From positions 1 to 40,309 of the forward strand of contig CAIKFI010000046.1 in NCBI GenBank assembly GCA_903826635.1: a stretch of 40,309 nucleotides of DNA. Direction: 5' to 3'. The notes beneath the pieces are model-generated. The model was not told where the DNA came from. It saw only the letters and a program-made list of their open reading frames with translations, and ran no database searches. The DNA is from an uncultured Spartobacteria bacterium (GTDB taxonomy: Bacteria; Verrucomicrobiota; Verrucomicrobiia; Chthoniobacterales; UBA6821). Position 1 is the stretch's first letter. Each line of letters opens with the position of its first letter. Of this stretch, positions 1 through 9,945 are shown one piece after another. The translations under genes were made by a program, and so were the position numbers.

Positions 1-105
1 TGACCTCTAATTTGAGCCTCAAGGTTTTACTCGCTTGTGCGACCTGCAGGGAAGAGGAAACAAAAAAATCTCACAGGACCCAGGATTTAAACTTTCCAAA
101 CTGCA

Positions 106-1260
106 TTGCAATCAGTTCCGTTATACACTTTGATCCGTCAACGAATGCAAGATGAACAGATACCTCCGATCAAGGACCATGCTCTGATGTCGAGTGATGC
201 TAGCAATGGATCCGGCGTGTTTGAACCAGTGCCGCATCAGGTTGGCTCCGAGCCGGATCTCCAACCGCGTCGCCGCCGTAGCTCCCACTCCGAAATGGAT
301 AAGAACCGCAACCGAAACAAAACGTCTTCAAACCTGAGGCCTAGCAGGAAAAAACAGGCATCCCGAAGAAAGTCCCTTCTCGTTGTTTCTCTCCTGATTG
401 TCTCCGTTGTTTCTTCCTTGATTGTTGGTTTCCTGATCGGAAGAGAATGGAAGACGCGACAGGTCGTGGTCAAAGTTGCTTCCAATGACGAAGTCCTTCC
501 TACTTCCGAGGTCATGGCCCAGATGGATGCTGCTTTTGAAGCTCTAAGGGTGGGGGATTCACACAAGGCAATGATCGGTTTTCAAAATGCCCAGGGCCAG
601 CAACCATTGTTCGGACTTGATTACCTGGTTGCAGAGGCCGCATTCCTTTCCGATGAGACCCAACTTGCCCATGAGGCTGCCGAGCGCGCTGTCACTAAGA
701 ACGAGATGAGCTCTGAGGCCATTCTTCTCCTAGATATGATCAACTTCAACAGGGAAAAAGTTTCAACCGATCGAGGTCCGCAGTTTTCGGCACCTATTGA
801 TACTTTGGAAAGCTCGTTTCGAAAATATGCCGCATCGCATCCCTCCGATTCAAAAGTCTACAGCCTTTGGGGAGAATTGCTCCGCTCGCAGGGAGCCTAC
901 AAAAGCGCGATGGAAAAATTCCGCAGGGGAGCCCTTCGCGCCGATTCACGGGCTGGCTTTTCCTTGCTCTCTGCCAAGGAGGGGCTTTCGCGACTCCAAA
1001 GCGAGCCTTCGAAATCCGGGCACTCCCTCTCCGAAATCACCGCCATGACCGGGGAGCAGGCCCTGGAAGCAGCCTACTCCTCCATGCAGTTAAAAAATCT
1101 CACTGATAGCCTTCAGTTTCTGGAACGCGCGAGGGATTGTTACGATGACGTTGTCTTTCGTGAGATCTTGAAAGATCCGGCTTTTGATCCCTTCCGTTCG
1201 GAACCCCAACTCAAGGGATTTTTCAAAAAGGGGTCCGAGCACGGCAAAAGCGCATCCTGA
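106..1260 (+). CDS. Single-pass membrane protein with Arg/Lys-rich N-terminus and TPR-like C-terminal region
   Basis: ORF of 384 aa; TM segment KSLLVVSLLIVSVVSSLIVGFLIG after basic stretch RRRRR..KKQASRRKS; helical TPR-like repeats. 106 is a TTG start; ATG at 145 is an alternative. Confidence 0.65.
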   Translation: MQSVPLYTLIRQRMQDEQIPPIKDHALMSSDASNGSGVFEPVPHQVGSEPDLQPRRRRSSHSEMDKNRNRNKTSSNLRPSRKKQASRRKSLLVVSLLIVSVVSSLIVGFLIGREWKTRQVVVKVASNDEVLPTSEVMAQMDAAFEALRVGDSHKAMIGFQNAQGQQPLFGLDYLVAEAAFLSDETQLAHEAAERAVTKNEMSSEAILLLDMINFNREKVSTDRGPQFSAPIDTLESSFRKYAASHPSDSKVYSLWGELLRSQGAYKSAMEKFRRGALRADSRAGFSLLSAKEGLSRLQSEPSKSGHSLSEITAMTGEQALEAAYSSMQLKNLTDSLQFLERARDCYDDVVFREILKDPAFDPFRSEPQLKGFFKKGSEHGKSAS

Positions 1261-1407
1261 AATATTTTTCGTAGACTCCTAAGGGCAAGCCGTTTTGAGT
1301 TTTTTAATGAAACCTTCAAAAAAATGGCGCTTGCAAGGTGAGCTTTCGTCCTTTTTGATCCTTCTCTATTTTTCCAAGAATCTACCAAGTATTCTCACCT
1401 AGTTTTC

Positions 1408-2259
1408 ATGTTTCTCACTCTTCCACTGATCGCAAGCGCCGAACTCTCGGCAGAAACTCCCGAGTTTTTGACGCACTCGTTTTTGGCATGGTTGACCAAT
1501 TCGATTCTTGTGACCGCCATCGTCCTCGGATTGATCACCTGGATGGTCCGTTCCTGCACCCGAAAAATCGCCATCATTCCAGGCCCGGGGCAGAATTTTC
1601 TGGAAGCGGTCGTGGAGGGATTCTTCGGCGCCGTTGAGGGGATCCTCGGTGACAAGATGACCCGCAAGTCGTTTGGGCTCCTAGGGTCACTTTTCATTTT
1701 TATACTGATCTCGAACTGGTTCGGTCTTCTCCCCGGAGTTGGTAGTATCGGTTGGGGCGTGAAGGATGGATTTCTTTCCCTGAGCAGCATTCAGTCCCCG
1801 CTGCTTCGTCCCGGCACTGCCGATATGAACATGACGATTGCCATGTCAGTTGTCTCAATGATCCTTTGGTTTTACTGGACGATGCAGATCACTGGACCTG
1901 TCGCATTCATCAAGGAACTTTTCGGGGTGAAGGGTGGAATGACCGGGCCCATTCTATTTCTCTTGGTGCCCTTGTTTCTTTTCGTAGGTGTTTTGGAAGT
2001 CGTGTCGATCCTTGTTCGTCCTGTCTCCCTGTCTCTTCGACTCTACGGAAACATTTTTGCCGGTGAGAACATGCTGGCAACGATGATCAACATCGGACAC
2101 CTGTTCCATTGCCCCGGATGGCTGACCTCTGTGTTGAGTTGTATTGTCCCTATCCCTTTTTACTTTCTGGAATTGCTGATCGGATTCCTGCAAGCCATGG
2201 TTTTTACGCTCCTGATCATTGTTTATCTCCAACTCTCGACAACACACGAAGAACATTAA
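1408..2259 (+). CDS. atpB: F1Fo ATP synthase subunit a
   Basis: Motifs SLSLRLYGNIFAGENML and FLQAMVFTLLIIVYL; operon position. Confidence 0.96.
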   Translation: MFLTLPLIASAELSAETPEFLTHSFLAWLTNSILVTAIVLGLITWMVRSCTRKIAIIPGPGQNFLEAVVEGFFGAVEGILGDKMTRKSFGLLGSLFIFILISNWFGLLPGVGSIGWGVKDGFLSLSSIQSPLLRPGTADMNMTIAMSVVSMILWFYWTMQITGPVAFIKELFGVKGGMTGPILFLLVPLFLFVGVLEVVSILVRPVSLSLRLYGNIFAGENMLATMINIGHLFHCPGWLTSVLSCIVPIPFYFLELLIGFLQAMVFTLLIIVYLQLSTTHEEH

Positions 2260-2344
2260 GAAAGATTTAAAAAGACTTTTGAGCAACGGGACCATGCAGG
2301 ACGTGGACGGTGCCAAAAAACAACACCAACCAAACCACAAAAAC

Positions 2345-2587
2345 ATGCTCATCAACATACTTGCCGAAGCACTTACTTCGGCCAATACCATTACCGGTAG
2401 TTTCACCCTAGGTGTCGCTGGAGCCGGATCAGCCATCGGCATCGGTCTCATCGGCGCGCGCATGGTGGAGGCGATCGGTCGCAATCCCGGCACCCTTCCC
2501 AAGGTTCTCATGATAGGTATTCTCACGATCGCATTGGCTGAAGCCATTGCGATCTTCGGGTTGATTTTTGCCTTCCAAGGCAAGTAA
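2345..2587 (+). CDS. atpE: F1Fo ATP synthase subunit c
   Basis: MLINILAEALTSA..GAGSAIGIGLIGARMVEAIGRNPG..ALAEAIAIFGLIFAFQGK; ATG at 2345 is in frame with the longer ORF 2219..2587. Confidence 0.95.
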   Translation: MLINILAEALTSANTITGSFTLGVAGAGSAIGIGLIGARMVEAIGRNPGTLPKVLMIGILTIALAEAIAIFGLIFAFQGK

Positions 2588-2592
2588 GCCTC

Positions 2593-2630
2593 CTTTGGAC
2601 GGCGTCCTTGAACGAGGACGTCGTCCAAAG
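2593..2630 (+). promoter_or_regulatory. Intercistronic stem-loop between atpE and atpF
   Basis: ctttggacggcgtcct / aggacgtcgtccaaag: 16 bp stem with one G-U wobble, 6 nt loop tgaacg; no following T-run. Confidence 0.8.
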
Positions 2631-2676
2631 ACATTCTACAATCCAAACAATTTTTAACGGGAGAATCTCACTGCAG

Positions 2677-3180
2677 ATGGAAAAAGGAATTTTAAGTCAG
2701 TTCGGAGTCGATTGGCCGCATTTCATCGCCCAGTTGATTCTTTTTCTCATCGTCTACTTTGTCCTGAACCGGTATGCTTTCACCCCATTGCTCAAGATCC
2801 TTGAGGAGCGACGGAAGCGTATTGAGGAGGGGCAGCTTAATGTCGAGAAGATCAAGAAGCAATTGGCCGAGGCGGAACTTCGTTATCAGGAAGTTCTGCG
2901 CAAAGCGAATGACGATGCCATGCAACTCATCGAGGAGTCCCGTAAAAATAACGAGGCCTTTTCCCAGAGGGAAATGGAAAAAGCCGTCAAGGAATCGGCC
3001 GCAATCGTCGAGCGTGCCCGTCATGAGATCACCTCGGAACGCAATCGTATGATTGATGAGGTGAAGAGCGAGATGGTCTCCCTTGTTATCAAGACCACCG
3101 CCAAGGTTGCGGGAAAAATCCTGACATCGGAAGATCAGAACCGGCTGAGCAAGGATGCCCTAAGCGATCTTGCCGCCTGA
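2677..3180 (+). CDS. atpF: F1Fo ATP synthase subunit b
   Basis: N-terminal TM FIAQLILFLIVYFVLNRYAF then long charged coiled coil; ATG at 2677 preferred over TTG 2608, which lies in the hairpin. Confidence 0.93.
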   Translation: MEKGILSQFGVDWPHFIAQLILFLIVYFVLNRYAFTPLLKILEERRKRIEEGQLNVEKIKKQLAEAELRYQEVLRKANDDAMQLIEESRKNNEAFSQREMEKAVKESAAIVERARHEITSERNRMIDEVKSEMVSLVIKTTAKVAGKILTSEDQNRLSKDALSDLAA

Positions 3181-3198
3181 TTTCCTTCTAACGAGACG

Positions 3199-3588
3199 AT
3201 GCAGATCCCAAAAGAAGCTCGGCGCAAGGCAAGGAGTCTTTTTGACTCCTCTCTGGATTCCACGGGCCGTCCCAATTCTGAGACGTCACTGCGTATCGTC
3301 GATTTGCTGGTCAAATCCTCCCCCCGGCATACCCTTCAAATTCTCAGGGAGTTCACCCGGTTAGTTCGTCTTGAACTCAACAAACATCATGCCGTTGTCG
3401 AGAGTGCGGTGCCCATCGATGAATCGACACTCACGGCTATCCTGAAGTCCCTAGAAAAAAGGGACGGAGGTTCAGTTACCCTTGAGACCAAAGTGGATCC
3501 CTCGCTTATCGGGGGGTCCCGTATCAGACTTGGTAGCGAAGTCTGGGACTCCACCCTGGTGTCCCGACTCAACGCACTGGCATCCTGA
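3199..3588 (+). CDS. atpH: F1Fo ATP synthase subunit delta (short form)
   Basis: C-terminal signature VESAVPID..LEKRDGGSVTLETKVDPSLIGGSRIRLGSEVWDSTLVSRLNAL; operon position. Confidence 0.9.
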   Translation: MQIPKEARRKARSLFDSSLDSTGRPNSETSLRIVDLLVKSSPRHTLQILREFTRLVRLELNKHHAVVESAVPIDESTLTAILKSLEKRDGGSVTLETKVDPSLIGGSRIRLGSEVWDSTLVSRLNALAS

Positions 3589-3649
3589 CCTGTTTTTTTA
3601 ACCGCAAACACCCCATACCAATACCTTTCACCTTTAATACCAATAATCT

Positions 3650-5185
3650 ATGAGCAACCTCCTGCAAGAACTTGAAGCTAAGATCGACGGACTCTCGAAC
3701 GCATCCGTTATCAAATCCAACGTTGGAATCGTTCGTGAGATCGGAGACGGTGTCGCCCGTATTGAAGGACTCGGAGGCGTCATGCTCAACGAGATGCTTG
3801 AATTCCCCGGGGGGATTTATGGATTGGCCCTTAACCTTGAGGAGACCGAGGTCGGAGCCATCATTCTCGGAGACTATACATCCATCTCGGAGGGTGATGA
3901 GGTCAAGACCACGGGACGTCTGCTTCAGGTTCCGGTTGGCAAGGAACTGCTTGGAAGGGTTGTTGACTCTCTCGGACAACCCATTGATGGAAAGGGTCCG
4001 ATCCAGTCCAAGAAATTCTATCCGGTCGAAAAGATTGCGCCTGGAATTATTCAGCGCCAGAGCGTGAGTCAACCTCTCTCCACGGGCATCATGGCCGTGG
4101 ACGCAATGATTCCCATCGGCAGAGGACAGCGCGAACTCATCATCGGAGATCGCGCCACGGGCAAGACCACAATCGCAATCGACACCATCATTAATCAGGC
4201 CAAAATCAACCGTGTGGGCGAGGCCTCCGGCACCCCCTCTTTCCGTCCCGTCTACAGCATCTATGTGGGAATTGGGCAAAAGAACGCAAATATTGCACGC
4301 GTGGTCGATATCCTTCAGTCCAACGATGCACTTCGTGACACGATTATTGTCTCGGCACCGGCATCTGACAGCGCAACCAATCAATATCTTGCACCCTTTG
4401 CAGGGGCTGCCATGGGTGAGTGGTTCATGGACAATGGAATGGATGCCCTAATCGTATTCGACGATCTCTCCAAACATGCCGTTGCCTATCGTCAGGTTTC
4501 CCTGCTCCTAAAGCGCCCCTCTGGTCGTGAAGCCTATCCAGGTGATGTTTTCTATCTCCACAGCCGCCTGCTGGAACGCTCTGCCCGTCTCAGCACCAAG
4601 GCTGGAAACGGATCTCTCACAGCGCTTCCCATCATCGAGACACAGGCAGGTGATGTCTCTGCCTACATTCCCACGAATGTGATCTCGATCACCGATGGGC
4701 AGATCTATCTCGAGACAGATCTCTTTTATCAAGGAATCCGTCCGGCTATCTCCGTGGGACTTTCGGTGTCCCGAGTCGGATCAGCCGCCCAAATCAAGGC
4801 CACCAAGCAGGTGGCTGGTAAACTCAAGGGCGACCTTGCACAGTACCGGGAACTCGCTGCCTTTTCCCAGTTCGGAAGTGATCTGGATGCGCGCACCAAA
4901 GCGCAACTCGACAGGGGTCAGCGAATCGTTGAGCTCTTCAAACAGCAGCAATACAATCCCCAGGCCGTCGAACTCCAGGTCGCTATCCTTTGGGCCATGC
5001 AGAAGGGATATTACGATGCGATCCCCGTTGATCGCGTCAAGGATTTCCAGAATCAACTCGCCCAATTCATGAATACCCGAAAGGAGTCCATCCTGACGAG
5101 CATCCGAACCAAGGGAGCTGTCGATGCAGAGCTCGAAAAGGATCTCACGACGGCGGTCGATGAATTCAAGGTCATCTTTCGCTAA
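3650..5185 (+). CDS. atpA: F1Fo ATP synthase subunit alpha
   Basis: [18 protein letters not shown] Walker [18 protein letters not shown] signature. Confidence 0.98.
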   Translation: MSNLLQELEAKIDGLSNASVIKSNVGIVREIGDGVARIEGLGGVMLNEMLEFPGGIYGLALNLEETEVGAIILGDYTSISEGDEVKTTGRLLQVPVGKELLGRVVDSLGQPIDGKGPIQSKKFYPVEKIAPGIIQRQSVSQPLSTGIMAVDAMIPIGRGQRELIIGDRATGKTTIAIDTIINQAKINRVGEASGTPSFRPVYSIYVGIGQKNANIARVVDILQSNDALRDTIIVSAPASDSATNQYLAPFAGAAMGEWFMDNGMDALIVFDDLSKHAVAYRQVSLLLKRPSGREAYPGDVFYLHSRLLERSARLSTKAGNGSLTALPIIETQAGDVSAYIPTNVISITDGQIYLETDLFYQGIRPAISVGLSVSRVGSAAQIKATKQVAGKLKGDLAQYRELAAFSQFGSDLDARTKAQLDRGQRIVELFKQQQYNPQAVELQVAILWAMQKGYYDAIPVDRVKDFQNQLAQFMNTRKESILTSIRTKGAVDAELEKDLTTAVDEFKVIFR

Positions 5186-5214
5186 TCGCTCAACACGAAT
5201 TGCCCTAGCAAGCC

Positions 5215-6072
5215 ATGCCCAATACACGTGACATCCGAAGGCGAATTAAGTCGGTCAAAAACACCGCCCAGATCACCAAGGCGATGCAGATGGTCGCCGC
5301 CTCCAAGATGCGAAAGGCCCAGCAGGCCGCCCTTGCCGGACATCCCTATTCCGAGGTGCTAAACCGGGTACTTGTCTCTCTTCGGGATCTGGTCAGTGAA
5401 GCTGATCACCCTCTTCTGGAATCACGTCCGGTAGAGAAAAAGCTCGTTCTGTTGGTGACTTCGGACAAGGGGCTCTGCGGTGCTCTCAACACCAACGTTC
5501 TGCGCGAAGCAGCATCCCTGGACTCCAAAAGCACCGTTTTTGTCTCCTCCGGTAAAAAAGGGTCCTCCTTTCTTGCAAGGACCGGCCGGGATATGATCGC
5601 CGACTTTTTGCTCCCCGACAGTCCAACATTCCTTCAGACAAAGGCTGTTTCAAAGTTTTGCTTGGAGAAGTTCCTCTCAGGAGAAGTTGACGAGGTTTCG
5701 GTTCTCTATCCGAAATTCGTGAACACCCTCACGCAGAAACCCGTTCTTTTGTCGCTCTTGCCGATTTCCAAGGATAAAGCCTCCGGGATCGATCACGACG
5801 ACAAATCCTCCGGTTCACAATTCCTCTTTGAACCCGATGCCGATGAGGTGCTCAATGCGATCCTTCCCTACTATTTTCACTTCACGGTCTTCCAGATGAT
5901 CCTAGAAGCACGGGCCTCCGAACAGAGTGCGCGTATGGTCGCAATGAAGAGTGCGACGGATAATGCCAAGAACATCGTTAAGGATCTCACTCTCGAATAC
6001 AACAAGGCCCGCCAGGCCAGTATCACGACGGAACTTCTTGAGATCACGACTGCCCAGATGGCTCTTGCTTAG
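5215..6072 (+). CDS. atpG: F1Fo ATP synthase subunit gamma
   Basis: RDIRRRIKSVKNTAQITKAMQMVAASKMRKAQ and C-terminal MKSATDNAKNIVKDLTLEYNKARQASITTELLEI. Confidence 0.98.
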   Translation: MPNTRDIRRRIKSVKNTAQITKAMQMVAASKMRKAQQAALAGHPYSEVLNRVLVSLRDLVSEADHPLLESRPVEKKLVLLVTSDKGLCGALNTNVLREAASLDSKSTVFVSSGKKGSSFLARTGRDMIADFLLPDSPTFLQTKAVSKFCLEKFLSGEVDEVSVLYPKFVNTLTQKPVLLSLLPISKDKASGIDHDDKSSGSQFLFEPDADEVLNAILPYYFHFTVFQMILEARASEQSARMVAMKSATDNAKNIVKDLTLEYNKARQASITTELLEITTAQMALA

Positions 6073-6096
6073 CCGTCAGGTCATCACGAACCCTGA

Positions 6097-7617
<1,521 letters not shown>

Positions 7618-7618
7618 C

Positions 7619-8029
7619 ATGCCCACTCTGAACCTCGAGATAGTCACACCTGAAGCGCGCATCTTTTCGGGTGAGGCGTTGATGGTGACCGCGCCCGGGG
7701 TAGATGGGGATCTTGGCATCCTTCCGGAACACATGCCCTTGATGACGCAGATTCATCCCGGGGAACTCCATGTCACAACGCCCTCGGGGGATATCTTTCT
7801 GGCTGTCGGGGAAGGGTTCCTTGAAGTTCTTCCCGATCGGGTCTCCGTCATGACGGACATGGCTGAGTCCGATTCTGAAATTGATGAAAAAGCCGCTGAG
7901 GAGGCTGTGGAAAGGGCCCGTAAAGCGATGACCGAGAAGACTCTTTCCGGTGAGGAGCTTGCGACGGTGCAATCCTCGTTGCTGCGTTCTCTTGCCAAGC
8001 TTCATGTGAAACGTCGCACCCACCGGTAG
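7619..8029 (+). CDS. atpC: F1Fo ATP synthase subunit epsilon
   Basis: MPTLNLEIVTPEARIFSGEALMVTAPGVDGDLGILPEHMPLMTQIHPGEL; ATG 1 nt after the atpD stop. Confidence 0.95.
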   Translation: MPTLNLEIVTPEARIFSGEALMVTAPGVDGDLGILPEHMPLMTQIHPGELHVTTPSGDIFLAVGEGFLEVLPDRVSVMTDMAESDSEIDEKAAEEAVERARKAMTEKTLSGEELATVQSSLLRSLAKLHVKRRTHR

Positions 8030-8052
8030 GAATCACAGCGGGGGCTTGTCTC

Positions 8053-8697
8053 ATGTCAGATGCCTCGCACTCCTACCAGAACCGGATCTTGCTTAGGTAT
8101 TGTCTTGATTCTGGCCGCCTGTTGATTGGTCAAATCCTGCTCGGAAATGATTACTCTCTGCGCCATAGTGACGATGTGGAGCGTTTGGATCTGAATCCTC
8201 ACACCTCAGCATCCGATGCGAGGGAAATTGCTCGCTATGATGAAAAGGGAGTTTTCAGGCCCCTGAAGACGGCGCCCAATCTACGCCGTGGTTGGCTTCT
8301 AAGGCTCTCCAGTCTTGAGGAGATGGAACTGGCTTTGGAATACTTTTATCCCTCGGCATTGGGTTTGTGGAACGCATTCCTTAACAAAAAACTCCATGCC
8401 ACGAGCATGACCGAAACGCTCAACCGTCAGACAGGGATGTATCGCATCACCCAACTTCTTACTCCCCAGCAAGCCGGTGAATTGGTGGCCCAATGCTGCA
8501 CTTCCGACGGTGGTTGCCTTCGTTCGATCCTATGGGATCGAGCGCCCGGGGAACCTCTCTCGACCCTTCCCCCCTCCAAGCTTTCACTGGATGACCTTCC
8601 TTCTGAGAGGATTCCCCTGATCTGTCGTGAACTTTGTAATCTTGTTGTCGCTGCGGCCCGCCCGATCGCGAAAGGCAATCTTCCAAAAAAAACTTAG
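8053..8697 (+). CDS. Uncharacterised protein, possible DR2241-like 4Fe-4S domain
   Basis: YRITQLLTPQQAGELVAQCCTSDGGCLRSILW plus ICRELCNLVVAAARPIA: Cys pattern resembling the DR2241 / CbiX-associated Fe-S domain; recalled from memory, not searched. Confidence 0.5.
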   Translation: MSDASHSYQNRILLRYCLDSGRLLIGQILLGNDYSLRHSDDVERLDLNPHTSASDAREIARYDEKGVFRPLKTAPNLRRGWLLRLSSLEEMELALEYFYPSALGLWNAFLNKKLHATSMTETLNRQTGMYRITQLLTPQQAGELVAQCCTSDGGCLRSILWDRAPGEPLSTLPPSKLSLDDLPSERIPLICRELCNLVVAAARPIAKGNLPKKT

Positions 8698-8703
8698 GCC
8701 TCG

Positions 8704-9945
8704 ATGAGTTATCCCCTCGAGACCCGCCTCTTCCGTGGGAAGACCGTTCTTTCCATGATCGGACCGCCTCTCGAAGATGGCGGTCTAGCCGTTCGTGGAG
8801 GCGAGATCTTGGACGTCGGCCCTTGGACTCAACTAATGGCCGAATATTCCGGAGCATTTGCAGAAGACCTGGGAGAGGTGATCATCATGCCGGGCCTCAT
8901 GAATGCCCACTGCCATCTTGACTACACCATGATGAGAGGCGCGCTCTTTGGTGAGGGTTCCTTCTCCGCCTGGATCCAGCGTCTCAATGCGATGAGAAGA
9001 TCCCTCGATCAGAGGGATTATTTGGATTCCATTGATGCCGGGTTGAGGGAGTTGAAGAAATGGGGATGCACCACGGTGTTCAATATTGAGTCTTTCCCGG
9101 AATTGCTTCCTTTTTTGCCGGAATCAAAGGTCAGGGTCTGGTGGTTTCTTGAGGTGATGGACATCCGAAGTAGAATGCAGTCCGCAGAGGCACTAGCAGG
9201 AGCCATCCACTTCTTTGAGAAGGTGGGTGAGGGGGGAGAGGGCTTTGGCATATCCCCCCATGCGCCCTATACTGTCTCCAGTGACCTTTACAAACTAACG
9301 GCTCTTTTTGCTGAGAAATATCGGATTCCACTATGTACTCATCTTGCCGAATCAAAGGAGGAGACGGATATGTTTGTCCGGGGGGAGGGGGAGCTTCACC
9401 AATTTCTTCATTCCATTGGACGCTTGATGGACGATTGCACTGGGAAAACCCCGGTTCAAATGTTGCTAGCCTCCCCGTTGCTTCCCAAAGGCAGCATCCT
9501 TGTTCACATGAACCACCTCGATGAGGAGGACCGTGATCTGCTCAGGCGTTCAGCGGGCAGCTATCCTGTCGTTCACTGTCCGCGAACCCATGCGTTTTTT
9601 AATCGGGAGCCCTTTGATCTTAAGTTCTTTCAGGATTCTTCCATTCCCCTTCTCCTCGGGACGGATAGTTTGGCGAGCAATCAGGATCTCAACATGTTTT
9701 CGGAAATGCGTGCCATGGCCGATTCATTCCCTTCGCTTGATCCCCGCGATCTCATGCTGATGGCAACCAGAAATCCGGCGGCAGCAATCGGTCGTTCCGG
9801 CAGGTTGGGCGAGCTATCTCCCGGAGCGAATGCCGATTTTATAGTCCTTGAGGATCAAAAGGGTGAGGGGGATCCCTATGAACGGGCGCTCGCCAACACC
9901 CGCCCTCCAAGGGTATGGATTTCAGGTCACCATGAAGAAATCTAA
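8704..9945 (+). CDS. Amidohydrolase family protein (SsnA/TRZ-ATZ-like deaminase, substrate unknown)
   Basis: VIIMPGLMNAHCHLDYT metal motif; ISPHAPYTVS; CTHLAES; LLGTDSLASNQDLNMFSEMR. Confidence 0.85.
   Translation: MSYPLETRLFRGKTVLSMIGPPLEDGGLAVRGGEILDVGPWTQLMAEYSGAFAEDLGEVIIMPGLMNAHCHLDYTMMRGALFGEGSFSAWIQRLNAMRRSLDQRDYLDSIDAGLRELKKWGCTTVFNIESFPELLPFLPESKVRVWWFLEVMDIRSRMQSAEALAGAIHFFEKVGEGGEGFGISPHAPYTVSSDLYKLTALFAEKYRIPLCTHLAESKEETDMFVRGEGELHQFLHSIGRLMDDCTGKTPVQMLLASPLLPKGSILVHMNHLDEEDRDLLRRSAGSYPVVHCPRTHAFFNREPFDLKFFQDSSIPLLLGTDSLASNQDLNMFSEMRAMADSFPSLDPRDLMLMATRNPAAAIGRSGRLGELSPGANADFIVLEDQKGEGDPYERALANTRPPRVWISGHHEEI

Noticed and set aside
2345-2587. Possible Na+-type c subunit
   Set aside because: Region around the key Glu reads ALAEAIAIFG, lacking the ES/ET pattern of Na+-binding rings; proton type more likely
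1954-2646. 230-aa minus-strand ORF over atpB/atpE
   Set aside because: Covers two well-defined plus-strand genes and the hairpin; no supporting motifs
3569-4384. 271-aa minus-strand ORF antisense to atpA
   Set aside because: Shadow of strongly coding atpA; no recognisable motifs
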